Shown here one piece after another: positions 1 to 7,938 of a stretch of DNA of 64,000 nucleotides. The DNA lies in the NCBI GenBank assembly GCA_964423575.1, contig CAYRFF010000006.1, forward strand, positions 1-64,000, in the 5' to 3' direction. This DNA comes from CAYRFF01 sp964423575. GTDB taxonomy: Bacteria; Bacteroidota; Bacteroidia; Chitinophagales; Saprospiraceae. The notes beneath the pieces are model-generated. The model worked only from the letters and a program-made list of their open reading frames with translations. It was not told where the DNA came from and did not search any database. Position 1 is the stretch's first letter. Every line of letters begins with the position of its first letter. The position numbers and the translations under genes are program-made.

Positions 1-53
1 TTAGGGTGGGTCAATATCACCGGATTGGTGGGTCAGTATCACCGGATTATGCA
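1..53. mobile_element. IS21-like element end (tandem terminal repeats)
   Basis: Two adjacent copies of a 22-bp unit lie here, at about 5-26 and 27-48. Each begins GGTGGGTCA, ends TATCACCGGATT, and differs from the other at one base. Tandem repeats of the form GGGTCA-n-CCGGA are, as I recall, typical of the ends of IS21-family (istA/istB) elements in Bacteroidota. The CA at position 53 could be the terminal dinucleotide. The transposase genes would lie to the left, outside the window, so the family call is by resemblance only. Confidence 0.5.
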
Positions 54-538
54 ACGAGTATAATTATCAGGAAAATGAATGGTTTGTAGAGTTCCCGGAA
101 AATGCAGACCCTCTAGTCAATAATTCTGATATTTTAATTAGGGGCACAAGTGTTGATGCCAAAGATAATCTTATTATTTATGGTCAATATAGAAAAAAAG
201 AATTTATAATAAACTATCCTCCAACCGGGAATTATGGTCTACGAAATTTTTACCTGAAAATAGACCCAGATGGTATTGTTACTGCGAGTTCCGGGCCTCT
301 ACCCATAGAGATGCTCGTAGTCTATCCTAACCCCACGGAGGGCCCGTTGACTGTTCGGGCGGAAGAGGGAGTACATGCAAGATATCGAGTCTATGATATA
401 CAGGGACGACTCTTAAAAGAAGATAATATGGTCAATGGTAAGTTTAATATCCATGAATTATATACCGGAACATATTTTATCCATTTTATGAATCGAGATG
501 GAAAGGCTATTGGTTCCTCCAAAGTGGTGAAATATTAA
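5..538 (+). pseudogene. C-terminal remnant of a T9SS-sorted secreted protein
   Basis: One frame is open from position 5 to a stop at 536-538. An in-frame TAG sits at 2-4, inside the IS-like end. The last ~75 residues are a type A T9SS sorting domain: VVYPNP near the start, then the strand pattern YRVYDIQGRLL, YTGTYFIHF and a terminal KVVKY. The region before it (FYLKIDPDG) looks like the end of a cargo protein. The first ~16 codons come from the IS-like repeats, so the native 5' part has been lost or separated by insertion. If the gene resumes beyond the element, this is the distal half of an interrupted gene. The ATG at 311 is internal and is not a credible start for a secreted protein. Confidence 0.65.
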
Positions 539-570
539 TTGCATAGGAACATACTTTTAAACTTAGAAAT

Positions 571-612
571 AATGGAAGGGAACTCAATGTATATTTGGGT
601 TTCTTCCATTTT
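571..612 (+). terminator. Probable terminator of the T9SS remnant
   Basis: AATGGAAG at 571-578 pairs with CTTCCATT at 603-610 and the stem extends inward by G-T pairs. It is followed by TTATCTTT and lies 33 bp after the stop codon. The T-tract is short, so confidence is moderate. Confidence 0.45.
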
Positions 613-734
613 ATCTTTATGTAAAAACTGAGTGTGCTATTTTTTAAGCTGAAAAATATCATCCATTAAGGAAAAAGTCGTTTAGCAAACTCGAAGTCAG
701 TTACTTTAGTGCTTTAAAAATCCCTCAATCATAA

Positions 735-832
735 CAAAAAAGCCCCCCAGAACTTCAATTGAGCCACAACTAGAAATCCCGGAAGGCTATACCCTATTTA
801 AACATCCCAAAATGATTCGTGATTATTTTGGG
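735..832 (-). terminator. Termination region of trpB
   Basis: Two hairpins follow the trpB stop on the minus strand. The first pairs CCCAAAAT (806-813) with ATTTTGGG (825-832) but lacks a T-run. The second pairs 781-788 with 741-748 (AGCCTTCC against GGGGGGCT, including two G-U pairs) and runs directly into six U. The second is the better candidate. The remainder of the 302-bp gap 539-839 shows no gene. Confidence 0.5.
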
Positions 833-839
833 TAAACCA

Positions 840-2039
840 TTACATATCTCTGGAAGAATCCTTATCGCCTCTTCCTGACAAATTTACTACGGCAAGTTTT
901 CCGCTATTTTTTAACTTTCGCATTGCCAATGCAATTGCGTGACTGGATTCTATAGCAGGAATGATGCCCTCTAATCTAGATAACAAATTGTATGCCTCAA
1001 TTGCTTCTTCATCTGTTACCGGTTCATAAATCGCTCTGCCACTATCCTTTAAAAAGGCGTGCTGCGGACTTATTCCCGGGTAATCCAGACCGGCTGCTAT
1101 CGATTCCGATGCAGCAGGATTTCCGTCTTCATCTTCAAGGCAATAGGAAAATGTCCCTTGAAAAACACCGGGTTTTCCATAAGTAAGCGTAGCTGCAGTA
1201 TGTCCTGCGATATTCTGTCCACCGCCTTCTGCTCCCATAAGCTGCACTTCCACTTCAGGCAGAAATGCACTGAAAAGGCCAATAGCATTGGATCCTCCAC
1301 CGACGCAGGCAATCCCTACATCAGGTAGTCTGCCTTCCGCCTCCAATATCTGATTATACGCTTCCTGCCCGATAACCGACTGGAAATATCCGACCATTTT
1401 GGGATAAGGATGTGGTCCTACCTGTGAACCCAGAAGATAAAAACTATCGGGATGTGCAACATAATATCCCAATGCTGCATCTACCGCATCTTTGAGTGTT
1501 GCGCGCCCGTCCGTTGCTGCAATAACTTCAGCGCCCAGCGACCGCATCCTTTTGACGTTCAATGCCTGTCTTTCCATATCCACCGCTCCCATGAATATCT
1601 TACACGGAATCTGGAATAATGCAGCAGCTGTTGCCGTAGCTACGCCGTGTTGCCCTGCTCCGGTTTCAGCGATAATTTCCTTAGCGCCCATTCTGCGAGC
1701 AAGTAAAATCTGTCCGATGGCATTATTAATTTTATGCGCTCCGGTGTGATTTAAATCCTCTCTTTTCAGATAAATTGTTGCACCGATATGTCTACTCAGA
1801 TTTTCCGCCTTAAACAAAGGTGATGGCCTCCCGACATAATTCTTTAAATAATAAATGAACTCCTTGGTAAATTCCTCCTTAGCCGTTTCTGATTCAAAGA
1901 AATCTGACAGTTTTTGTAACTGTGCAACAAGTGGTTCCGGCACATAAGCACCACCATATTCACCATATTTCCCTGTAAATTCCAGCATTTCTTTTACCGG
2001 CTTAACTTCTACTTTTGTTCTTAATTGATTCGTTATCAT
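840..2039 (-). CDS. trpB: Tryptophan synthase beta chain
   Basis: TrpB (EC 4.2.1.20) is the PLP-dependent subunit that condenses indole with L-serine to give tryptophan in the cytosol. The 399-residue length and full-length similarity fit the TrpB1 type. The PLP lysine is K103 in the HTGAHKINN motif, the catalytic acid is E125 in ETGAGQHG, and the phosphate-binding loop is GGGSNA at 247-252. The protein ends VVNLSGRGDKD, usual for the family. No trpA or other trp gene lies beside it, and no leader peptide or attenuator is visible upstream, so it appears to be a detached single gene here. An adjacent trp operon may exist elsewhere in the genome. Confidence 0.97.
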   Translation of the reverse strand: MITNQLRTKVEVKPVKEMLEFTGKYGEYGGAYVPEPLVAQLQKLSDFFESETAKEEFTKEFIYYLKNYVGRPSPLFKAENLSRHIGATIYLKREDLNHTGAHKINNAIGQILLARRMGAKEIIAETGAGQHGVATATAAALFQIPCKIFMGAVDMERQALNVKRMRSLGAEVIAATDGRATLKDAVDAALGYYVAHPDSFYLLGSQVGPHPYPKMVGYFQSVIGQEAYNQILEAEGRLPDVGIACVGGGSNAIGLFSAFLPEVEVQLMGAEGGGQNIAGHTAATLTYGKPGVFQGTFSYCLEDEDGNPAASESIAAGLDYPGISPQHAFLKDSGRAIYEPVTDEEAIEAYNLLSRLEGIIPAIESSHAIALAMRKLKNSGKLAVVNLSGRGDKDSSRDM

Positions 2040-2175
2040 GAATTTTTCTTATATCGTTTATGAAATTTTAATACAGTTCTCTCTGTGCTTCTATCTACAA
2101 TATTTATAGAAGCGCCAGCTGTACGTTGATGTATAAAATTTGATTTTCATATTTCGTTTATGCAATTTTGAGCAA

Positions 2176-2212
2176 AAAAAAAGAGCCGCAAGGATTTCTT
2201 GCAGCTCTTTTT
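2176..2212 (-). terminator. Intrinsic terminator, minus strand
   Basis: A hairpin with arms AAAAGAGC-GCAAG and CTTGC-GCTCTTTT (one C/A mismatch) is followed on the minus strand by nine U. It terminates leftward transcription from the DUF4293 gene and keeps it out of trpB. Confidence 0.75.
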
Positions 2213-2404
2213 ATGTCTATATAGGTATATACAAATAGCGGCTCTAAATCCTCGGGATCCAAAGTTTAAAAGTCCACCACCAATTTGTATTTATAAAATT
2301 CATATCTCTTTATTTCAGCGTCAAAGTAAAGCAAGTCTCAGCTTCCGACCAAATTTATTTCAATCTTTCTATATAAATATTTTACTTGACTGCTCTTCTT
2401 TCTT

Positions 2405-2417
2405 AGCTTGCGCAAAT
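2405..2417 (+). repeat. Dispersed motif, copy 1
   Basis: Exact match to AGCTTNCGCAAAT with N=G. Intergenic, about 60 bp past the DUF4293 stop. It is followed by ATATT. Confidence 0.8.
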
Positions 2418-2477
2418 ATTATACCGGGCTTGAAATTCTTCATATTCCCTTCGCTAATATCGGTTTTAAAATCCTCT

Positions 2478-2918
2478 CTATCTCAATCTATCAGCAGAAC
2501 GTACCAACTTTTCATCTTTCTTGATATAGCGCATCGCAAGCACCAAAAGAACTATGACGACAAGGGGTACAAAAAGTCCAATTCCGATGGAATAATCATT
2601 CTGACTGATGCCCATTTCATTTGTTCCTTTGTAAAATTCCCATCCGGCAAGTACCGGAATAAGCACACCCATTATCACTGCAATCCAGCTTAATTTCACC
2701 TGCAATGGGCGATTGCGGTAAAAGAAAATCGCAAATAACGATATACAAATTCCGATAACAACCAAAATCATCAAGAGAGATGAATCCGATAAATCATAGA
2801 CCTTATCTGCAAGAAACTGTTCATAAGCTTCTTCTGTCTTGGCAAAAGGGAAATAAAACAAACTGCCGAAGGCAAGTACTGCCAAAAACAAAAATATCGT
2901 CTGTATTCTCTGTATCAT
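2478..2918 (-). CDS. DUF4293 family membrane protein
   Basis: A 146-residue inner-membrane protein with four predicted transmembrane segments at about 6-24, 48-67, 75-93 and 111-130. The N-terminus MIQRIQTIFLFLA and the basic C-terminus KKDEKLVRSADRLR match the Bacteroidota family DUF4293 as I know it. The function of the family is not known. It is transcribed away from the divergent FAD oxidoreductase gene, whose start lies 62 bp away, so the two probably share a divergent promoter region. A strong terminator follows downstream. Confidence 0.85.
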   Translation of the reverse strand: MIQRIQTIFLFLAVLAFGSLFYFPFAKTEEAYEQFLADKVYDLSDSSLLMILVVIGICISLFAIFFYRNRPLQVKLSWIAVIMGVLIPVLAGWEFYKGTNEMGISQNDYSIGIGLFVPLVVIVLLVLAMRYIKKDEKLVRSADRLR

Positions 2919-2980
2919 TCTCTGTATTTTAAAATTTATATGTAGATTGTACTACTGATTTAATCATACAAATATCGGAA

Positions 2981-4111
2981 ATGAATTCTTTTTTCCCTAA
3001 TAAGTACCAGCCATCCTTCTGGGATTATGATGTCGCATTCCCGGAGAAAACAGATATATGCATAGTCGGTGCAGGTTTTACCGGCATCGGGCTGGCACTC
3101 GGGGCAAGAAAAAAATTCCCCAATGCACAGATTAAACTCATAGAGCAACTGCCGGAAGGTGCCGCTGCTTCTACTATGAACGCAGGATTTTTCTGTTTTG
3201 GAAGTCCTACTGAAATTATCGACACTATCAATGAGATCGGTGAAGATGCCTGCTTCAAGCTGATAGAAAAGCGATGGAAAGGCAGTAGATTTCTCCTTGA
3301 AGCCTGTGAAAACCTCGGTATAAAACTCCCGAATTACGGCGGTTATGAGATATTTGCAGATGAAGAGAGTTTTAACAAAACAGCTGATAATCTCGCAGAA
3401 ATCAATAAACAACTGAAAGGGATAAATCAGGCATTAGCCTGGGAAACAAAAGAAGAAAGCTGGGCAAAGTATAAGAATTTGCTGTTTACTTCTGCAGAAT
3501 GTCGCGTACATCCCGCACAGTTATATGCAGCGCTGGAAAAACATTTGCGTAAGCTAAATATAGATATAATCAAAAATTGCAAACTCACCAACTACCATCA
3601 AAACGAGAGCGATATAAGTCTGACTATTAACGATATGCATCATCTAAAAACTAAGTCCCTACTACTTGCAACCAATGCATTTCAAAAGGATCTTGAAGAG
3701 GTGAAAGCAGCACGGAATATTGTCTTGCTGTACGATATTCAAGGTGAAATTCCTGTAAAAGCAAATATCCATTACGACAAAGGTTACGTTTATATGAGAG
3801 AAGTGCAAGGCAGGTTTCTGATCGGTGGTGGAAGAAATCAGGATCCGAAAGTGGAAAGTACGGACAGTTTTGGTACAAATTCCAAAATCACGGATTATCT
3901 TGCAGAACGCCTGCAAAGCCTCACGACAATGCAAGTTGCAACAAGGCCTGCATACAGCTGGAGCGGCATTATTTCTTCCGGAAAAAGTGGTGAGCCTTTA
4001 TTTAAAAGACTAGAAAAAAATGTCTATTATGCGGGCCGATACGGTGGAATGGGCGTTACGCTTTCATTGTATCACGGGTATAATTCAGGGATTAATCTGG
4101 AGATTGAATAA
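2981..4111 (+). CDS. FAD-dependent oxidoreductase (DAO family)
   Basis: A 376-residue flavoprotein with the N-terminal dinucleotide-binding fingerprint ICIVGAGFTG (GxGxxG at 30-35) and a C-terminal glycine-rich YAGRYGGMG that fits the second FAD contact of D-amino-acid-oxidase-like enzymes. The residue pattern (ST-MNAGFF near 65, GGGRNQDP in the middle) resembles the amine- or amino-acid-oxidizing DAO family PF01266. The substrate cannot be told. There is no signal peptide, so it is probably cytosolic. The stop codon abuts the ATG of the next gene (TAAATG), which implies translational coupling with the OstA-like protein. A copy of the dispersed motif sits inside the gene at 3543. Confidence 0.85.
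   Translation: MNSFFPNKYQPSFWDYDVAFPEKTDICIVGAGFTGIGLALGARKKFPNAQIKLIEQLPEGAAASTMNAGFFCFGSPTEIIDTINEIGEDACFKLIEKRWKGSRFLLEACENLGIKLPNYGGYEIFADEESFNKTADNLAEINKQLKGINQALAWETKEESWAKYKNLLFTSAECRVHPAQLYAALEKHLRKLNIDIIKNCKLTNYHQNESDISLTINDMHHLKTKSLLLATNAFQKDLEEVKAARNIVLLYDIQGEIPVKANIHYDKGYVYMREVQGRFLIGGGRNQDPKVESTDSFGTNSKITDYLAERLQSLTTMQVATRPAYSWSGIISSGKSGEPLFKRLEKNVYYAGRYGGMGVTLSLYHGYNSGINLEIE
3543..3555 (-). repeat. Dispersed motif, copy 2
   Basis: ATTTGCGTAAGCT, an exact match on the minus strand. It lies inside the FAD oxidoreductase, where the plus strand encodes HLRKL. Confidence 0.75.
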
Positions 4112-5941
4112 ATGCATAAATCGGGATATTTCCTTATCGTTTTATTATCATTGATAAGCACCTTTGTCTTGTCTCAGGAGAGTTCTGTCGTGGATATAAA
4201 AAATGCGGACGAACTAAAAATGAAGCGGACGGATGATGGCTTTGTCCGGGAATTGCGAGGAAATGTGGAAATCCAGATTGATTCGACGCACTTTTTCAGC
4301 AATTTCCTCAATCTCTTCCCCAATGACGATATATATGCAAGGGGCGATATTGTGATTAAACAGGGTGATTCACTCCATATCTATTCGGACACACTCGATT
4401 ACACAGCCTTAAATGAGATGGCTTTTCTATACGGAGAAGTCGTCTTTGATGACCGGGGTAGAAAGCTTTTTACAACGGAATTGCACTACGATGTCCGGCA
4501 TAAAATTGCACATTATGATACATTTGGCCTGCTGACGGATGATGAAGCGCAATTCACGAGTTATTTCGGTAGATATAATGTCAATACCGATATGGCCTTT
4601 TTCAGAGATTCGGTGGAGTTAATTCACCCGGATGTAATTATGCGCACAGACAGCATGCGTTATGATGCAAATCGTCAAATCGCTTATTTCCTCGGTCCTA
4701 CAATCCTAAGACAAAAGGACGCTTTAATTTACTGTGAGGGTGGCTTTTACGATCTTGCCAACCAGCGCTCTTTCCTTAAACACCGGGTTCAGTACAAGGA
4801 GGATGATAAAATTATCACTGCGGACTCCATGCGTTATGATGGCAAGCTGAACGAGGTGACACTGCTGGGTGATAAGCCGCAATATAAGACTGAAACGGTG
4901 CAAGCTTCCGCAAATAAAATGGTGTACAACGATTCTACCAAGATTGCTTCGCTCTTTCATAATGCAGAGGTTCACACATCCAAGGAAGATATACGAGGAG
5001 ATACGATTTACTACAATACCGATACGGAGAGATACAGGACTTCCGGTGGTATTCACGTCGTTTCCGGAGATAGGATTATAGAAGCGAGAAACACCTACTT
5101 TGATGATTCTACCAATGCAAATATCCTGTATAACGAGGTATATGTCCGCGATACAAGCGAGGGCTTTGCAATTCTGGGCAAGCAAATCGAATATCGGGAT
5201 AGCCTGGGATATATAAGAAGCTCAGAGGGAAGGCCATTGCTTTACTTCCTCTCCGATGATAAGGCTGACACTACTTTTATCAGTGCTGACTCTATAATAT
5301 CTTATGAGATTTTCAGAGATTCGCTTCAGCTCGATACAGGGCGAATTATGAAAGCATTTTATAATGTAAAAGTGCTCAGTCGGGATTATCAGGCCATTTG
5401 CGACAGCTTAACATATAACAGTCTTGACTCTATTATCCATTTCCATTATAATCCTGTCTTGTGGGCGGATACAACGCAATTGAAGGGAGATACAATTACT
5501 GCAACATTGGATGGGGATGGGATGAAGTCAATATTTGTAAGAGAGAATACGCTTATTGTCCAGCATGAGAAAGCAGAACTTTTCAATCAGATTTCAGGTC
5601 GGACTTTAAAGGGACATTTTGTAAAGGGTGACATGAAGTACGCTGATCTTGTCGGGAATGTACATTCGGTTTATTATATAAAAGATGATGAACAGGCGTT
5701 TTCCGGCGTTGCAGAATTTACGGCGGCTAGTCTGAGGATGTACTATGATAACGGACAGATGCAGGGTTTCACATACTATTCACAACCCAATGGAACTATG
5801 CATCCCATGACGGTCAATCATTTCAACTTACGCCTACCCGGCTTCATCTGGCTGGAAGAAAAAAGACCGCTGAACCTCGAGGATTTAAAGGCAATTTATA
5901 CTGGAGATTTAAAGTTTGTAGTGGAAGAAAGAATTCAATAA
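4112..5941 (+). CDS. OstA-like / LptA-related periplasmic protein
   Basis: A 609-residue protein with a signal peptide (about 1-21, ending VLSQ) followed by repeated short beta strands with motifs such as ADSMRYD, LHIYSDTLDY and GDTIYYNTDTERY. This is the repeat pattern of the OstA/LptA-type beta-jellyroll (OstA-like family PF13100), which in Gram-negatives binds lipopolysaccharide on its way to the outer membrane. The Bacteroidota version is longer than E. coli LptA and probably forms an extended jellyroll in the periplasm. The direct role in LPS transport is inferred from the fold. The gene starts immediately after the oxidoreductase stop. A rho-independent hairpin at 5996-6021 follows. Confidence 0.85.
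   Translation: MHKSGYFLIVLLSLISTFVLSQESSVVDIKNADELKMKRTDDGFVRELRGNVEIQIDSTHFFSNFLNLFPNDDIYARGDIVIKQGDSLHIYSDTLDYTALNEMAFLYGEVVFDDRGRKLFTTELHYDVRHKIAHYDTFGLLTDDEAQFTSYFGRYNVNTDMAFFRDSVELIHPDVIMRTDSMRYDANRQIAYFLGPTILRQKDALIYCEGGFYDLANQRSFLKHRVQYKEDDKIITADSMRYDGKLNEVTLLGDKPQYKTETVQASANKMVYNDSTKIASLFHNAEVHTSKEDIRGDTIYYNTDTERYRTSGGIHVVSGDRIIEARNTYFDDSTNANILYNEVYVRDTSEGFAILGKQIEYRDSLGYIRSSEGRPLLYFLSDDKADTTFISADSIISYEIFRDSLQLDTGRIMKAFYNVKVLSRDYQAICDSLTYNSLDSIIHFHYNPVLWADTTQLKGDTITATLDGDGMKSIFVRENTLIVQHEKAELFNQISGRTLKGHFVKGDMKYADLVGNVHSVYYIKDDEQAFSGVAEFTAASLRMYYDNGQMQGFTYYSQPNGTMHPMTVNHFNLRLPGFIWLEEKRPLNLEDLKAIYTGDLKFVVEERIQ
4903..4915 (+). repeat. Dispersed motif, copy 3
   Basis: AGCTTCCGCAAAT, an exact match. 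It lies inside the OstA-like gene, encoding ASANK. Confidence 0.75.
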
Positions 5942-5987
5942 GTCATTTCCGGTAAGAAAGTCACTCTTTAGGGTAAAACTTTACAGA

Positions 5988-6022
5988 TAAAAAAACTCCC
6001 GACGTGCTAGCACGCGGGAGTC
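5988..6022 (-). terminator. Terminator of the rplU-rpmA operon
   Basis: ACTCCCG and CGTGC (with a bulged A) pair with GCACG and CGGGAGT around a TA turn. On the minus strand the hairpin is followed by about seven U. The plus side ends in a weaker pyrimidine tract (CTCTCTCTTT), so it may also stop transcription of the OstA-like gene. Confidence 0.8.
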
Positions 6023-6075
6023 AATTCTCTCTCTTTAAACAATTGGTAAATCCCCTCTAGAATGGGAATTTTTCT

Positions 6076-6696
6076 TTATTCATCTGAACTTTCGAGGAAA
6101 GCATTGAATTCATCCATTCTTCCTTCAGCAAGTAACTGCGCCTGGTGTGCCCAGGTAGAAGAATCCATATAAGCATAACCTGCTTCCTCAAGAATCGCTG
6201 TAAGCTTATCCTGTGGAGTGTCAGCAAGGTCTTGGTATGTAATAATACCAGCTTCATTCAATTTCTCACTTGTCTTAGGACCGATTCCCTTGATTTTTGT
6301 AAGAACGTCTGCTTTTACCTCTTCCTTCACTTCAGCCTTAGGAGTATCCTCTACTTTAGGCTCAGTCTTAACCTCAGCCTCAGGCTTAACCTCAACTTTC
6401 GGCTCAGCCTTAACAACTGGTTGTGGCTCTGCAACTATTGTCCCTACCGGTTCAATATTTACAAATGTTCTGTTATTTCTTCTTCTTTTGAAAGTAACAT
6501 AACCTTCCTCAAGAGCATAAAGAGTGTGATCTTTACCCATCCCGACATTCAGTCCCGGATGAAACTTAGTACCTCTCTGTCTTACGATTATATTACCAGG
6601 AATTGCAAGTTGTCCGCCGAATAATTTAACACCCAAGCGTTTACTTCTACTATCCCTTCCGTTATCTGAACTACCTACACCTTTCTTATGTGCCAT
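6076..6696 (-). CDS. rpmA: Ribosomal protein L27 with C-terminal HhH extension
   Basis: Residues 1 to about 85 are a standard bL27: the start MAHKKGVGSSDNGRDS, then LGVKLFGGQ, the RQRGTKFHPG core and LYALEEGYVTF. L27 normally ends near here (85-95 residues). This protein continues to 206 residues. About 86-130 is a low-complexity Val/Pro/Glu/Lys linker with repeating KxEPKVE units, and about 131-175 is a helix-hairpin-helix of the LTKIKGIGPKTSEKLNEAGI type, ending in an acidic helical tail. No stop or frameshift separates the parts. HhH tails of this type are known to me on ribosomal L21 of some bacteria; on L27 it is unusual. It is co-transcribed with rplU, 30 bp upstream. A role of the tail in ribosome or nucleic-acid binding is inference. 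Confidence 0.95.
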   Translation of the reverse strand: MAHKKGVGSSDNGRDSRSKRLGVKLFGGQLAIPGNIIVRQRGTKFHPGLNVGMGKDHTLYALEEGYVTFKRRRNNRTFVNIEPVGTIVAEPQPVVKAEPKVEVKPEAEVKTEPKVEDTPKAEVKEEVKADVLTKIKGIGPKTSEKLNEAGIITYQDLADTPQDKLTAILEEAGYAYMDSSTWAHQAQLLAEGRMDEFNAFLESSDE

Positions 6697-6726
6697 GATA
6701 AATTATTTTAAGTATTAAGCTTATAA

Positions 6727-7035
6727 TTAAGCAGTAATAGATTTAACTCTGAGCTTAGTAAACTGTTGTCTATGCCCTTTCATTCGACGGTATCCCTTTC
6801 TACGTTTCTTTTTGAAAACGATTACTTTTTTGCCCTTTACATGTTCAAGGACTTCGGCAGAAATCTTTCCACCTGTATATGGAGTTCCGATTGTAACGGA
6901 TCCATCATTGTCAATAAGATGCACTTCATTGAAGTCGACTGAATCTCCTTCATTTGCATCCAGCCGGTGGACGAAGATGTCTTTACCTTCCTCTACTTTG
7001 AACTGCTGACCGGCAATGGTTACTATTGCGTACAT
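6727..7035 (-). CDS. rplU: Ribosomal protein L21
   Basis: A 102-residue bL21 of the 50S subunit. The start MYAIVTIAGQQFKVEEGK, the central GTPYTGGKISAEVLEH and the basic KKRRKGYRRMKGHRQ stretch that contacts 23S rRNA are all present. The length is normal and, unlike its L27 partner, it has no extra domain. It is first in the rplU-rpmA operon, read from a good Bacteroidota promoter at 7079-7110. Confidence 0.98.
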   Translation of the reverse strand: MYAIVTIAGQQFKVEEGKDIFVHRLDANEGDSVDFNEVHLIDNDGSVTIGTPYTGGKISAEVLEHVKGKKVIVFKKKRRKGYRRMKGHRQQFTKLRVKSITA

Positions 7036-7078
7036 GATCTTGATTTAAAATTAGTTAATAATATTCTTTTAAGGTGTG

Positions 7079-7110
7079 CAAAGATAGTGTTTAAGCTGGT
7101 AACAGCCAAA
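7079..7110 (-). promoter_or_regulatory. rplU-rpmA promoter (Bacteroidota consensus)
   Basis: On the minus strand TTTG (7107-7110) is separated by 20 bp from TATCTTTG (7079-7086). This fits the Bacteroidota sigma consensus TTTG-N19-21-TAnnTTTG, about 45 bp upstream of the rplU start. Confidence 0.75.
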
Positions 7111-7398
7111 TGTTATCTAAAATAATTAACCCGCAATATTCATGACTTTTGTAAAGCTTAAGTATAAACTCCTCTTTAGCATAGAATTAGATAAAATAGT
7201 TTAAATTATCTGTTCCTCAATTTTGGGCTATTGGTTGCGCTATCTCCCGGCATCTACTTCGTTGTGAATTCCTTGCAGTAGACAGCTACAGCGGCAGAAT
7301 CCACGCCTAGTATCTACCGAAAGCTAGCACTCATGAATTATTGCGGTTAATCCCTACCTCGCGTCCGATCTGGCTATTGTCGGTTTGTCCTATTGAAA
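7111..7398. other. Intergenic region upstream of rplU
   Basis: This gap holds no gene I can support. The part from about 7225 to 7390 has visibly higher GC than the flanks and contains a small CCGA/TCGG hairpin near 7367, but neither a tRNA/riboswitch fold nor a codon pattern is apparent. It could be decayed coding sequence. Confidence 0.4.
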
Positions 7399-7926
7399 TC
7401 ATTGTTTTAGCTGCCCTATTTTACTCAGCGCTACTGTCAATTCATTCGGCCTATTTGTTCCGATAAGCAGTTTTTTATTGTTTAAAAACTCAAGCTGTAG
7501 TCCTTGATTGCCCGAGACATTAAACGCAGTTCCTTTTCCGGAAAGCCCAAAACGTAAACCCCAGCCACCATATTCTGCAAGCGGTGAGTATTGTCTAACG
7601 AATGCTTTTGTCAGACTATCCCAGGTATAATGTTTGGTCTTTAAATGAAACGGAAAAAAACGGACATAAATTCCATCATTTTTAATTGTCGTGTCAAGGT
7701 GGGAACTTGCAATCAAAAGTGTCAGAATGATTGTAAATCCGGTCACTAGTATGAGTCCGATGTCACTCATTGGCTTATCTCCAAATTGTTGTCCACCAAT
7801 AACCTGTTTGAAAACTCCAAACAAAAAAAGTCCATTAACACCCAACATTAATAGCCATATCCACCACTGTTTGAATCTTTGTCTTTCCGTAAATAAGATT
7901 TCGTTGTTCATTACCTTCTCGTCCAC
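7399..7926 (-). CDS. DUF6141-like two-TM membrane protein
   Basis: A 175-residue protein with two transmembrane segments (about 21-40 and 56-74) followed by a cytoplasmic beta-rich domain. The sequence IKNDGIYVRFFPFHLK and the segment FVRQYSPLAEYGGWG with GNQGLQL and LLIGTNRP resemble the family I know as DUF6141, whose soluble part looks PH-like. The function is unknown. The start may be M1 or M6; both are close to the upstream hydrolase stop (12 bp), so the two are likely co-transcribed in the order tatA, hydrolase, this gene. Confidence 0.7.
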   Translation of the reverse strand: MDEKVMNNEILFTERQRFKQWWIWLLMLGVNGLFLFGVFKQVIGGQQFGDKPMSDIGLILVTGFTIILTLLIASSHLDTTIKNDGIYVRFFPFHLKTKHYTWDSLTKAFVRQYSPLAEYGGWGLRFGLSGKGTAFNVSGNQGLQLEFLNNKKLLIGTNRPNELTVALSKIGQLKQ

Positions 7927-7938
7927 TTGTTCACACGT

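Larger units (their letters stand above)
2040..2477. other. Intergenic region between trpB and the DUF4293 gene
   Basis: This 438-bp stretch has no credible gene on either strand. It holds the trpB upstream region, a 20-bp direct repeat (2051-2070 and 2151-2170, 17 of 20 identical, exactly 100 bp apart), the minus-strand terminator at 2176-2212, a copy of the dispersed motif at 2405-2417 and an imperfect copy at 2340-2354. The plus-strand open frame at 2199-2693 is antisense to the DUF4293 gene and has no coding character. Confidence 0.6.

Noticed and set aside
2199..2693. Plus-strand open frame of 164 codons
   Set aside because: It is antisense to the DUF4293 gene and to intergenic sequence with a terminator and dispersed motif; no recognised domain and no coding character.
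7225..7390. Possible small RNA in the GC-richer gap upstream of rplU
   Set aside because: No stable fold, promoter-terminator pair or conserved box found by eye.
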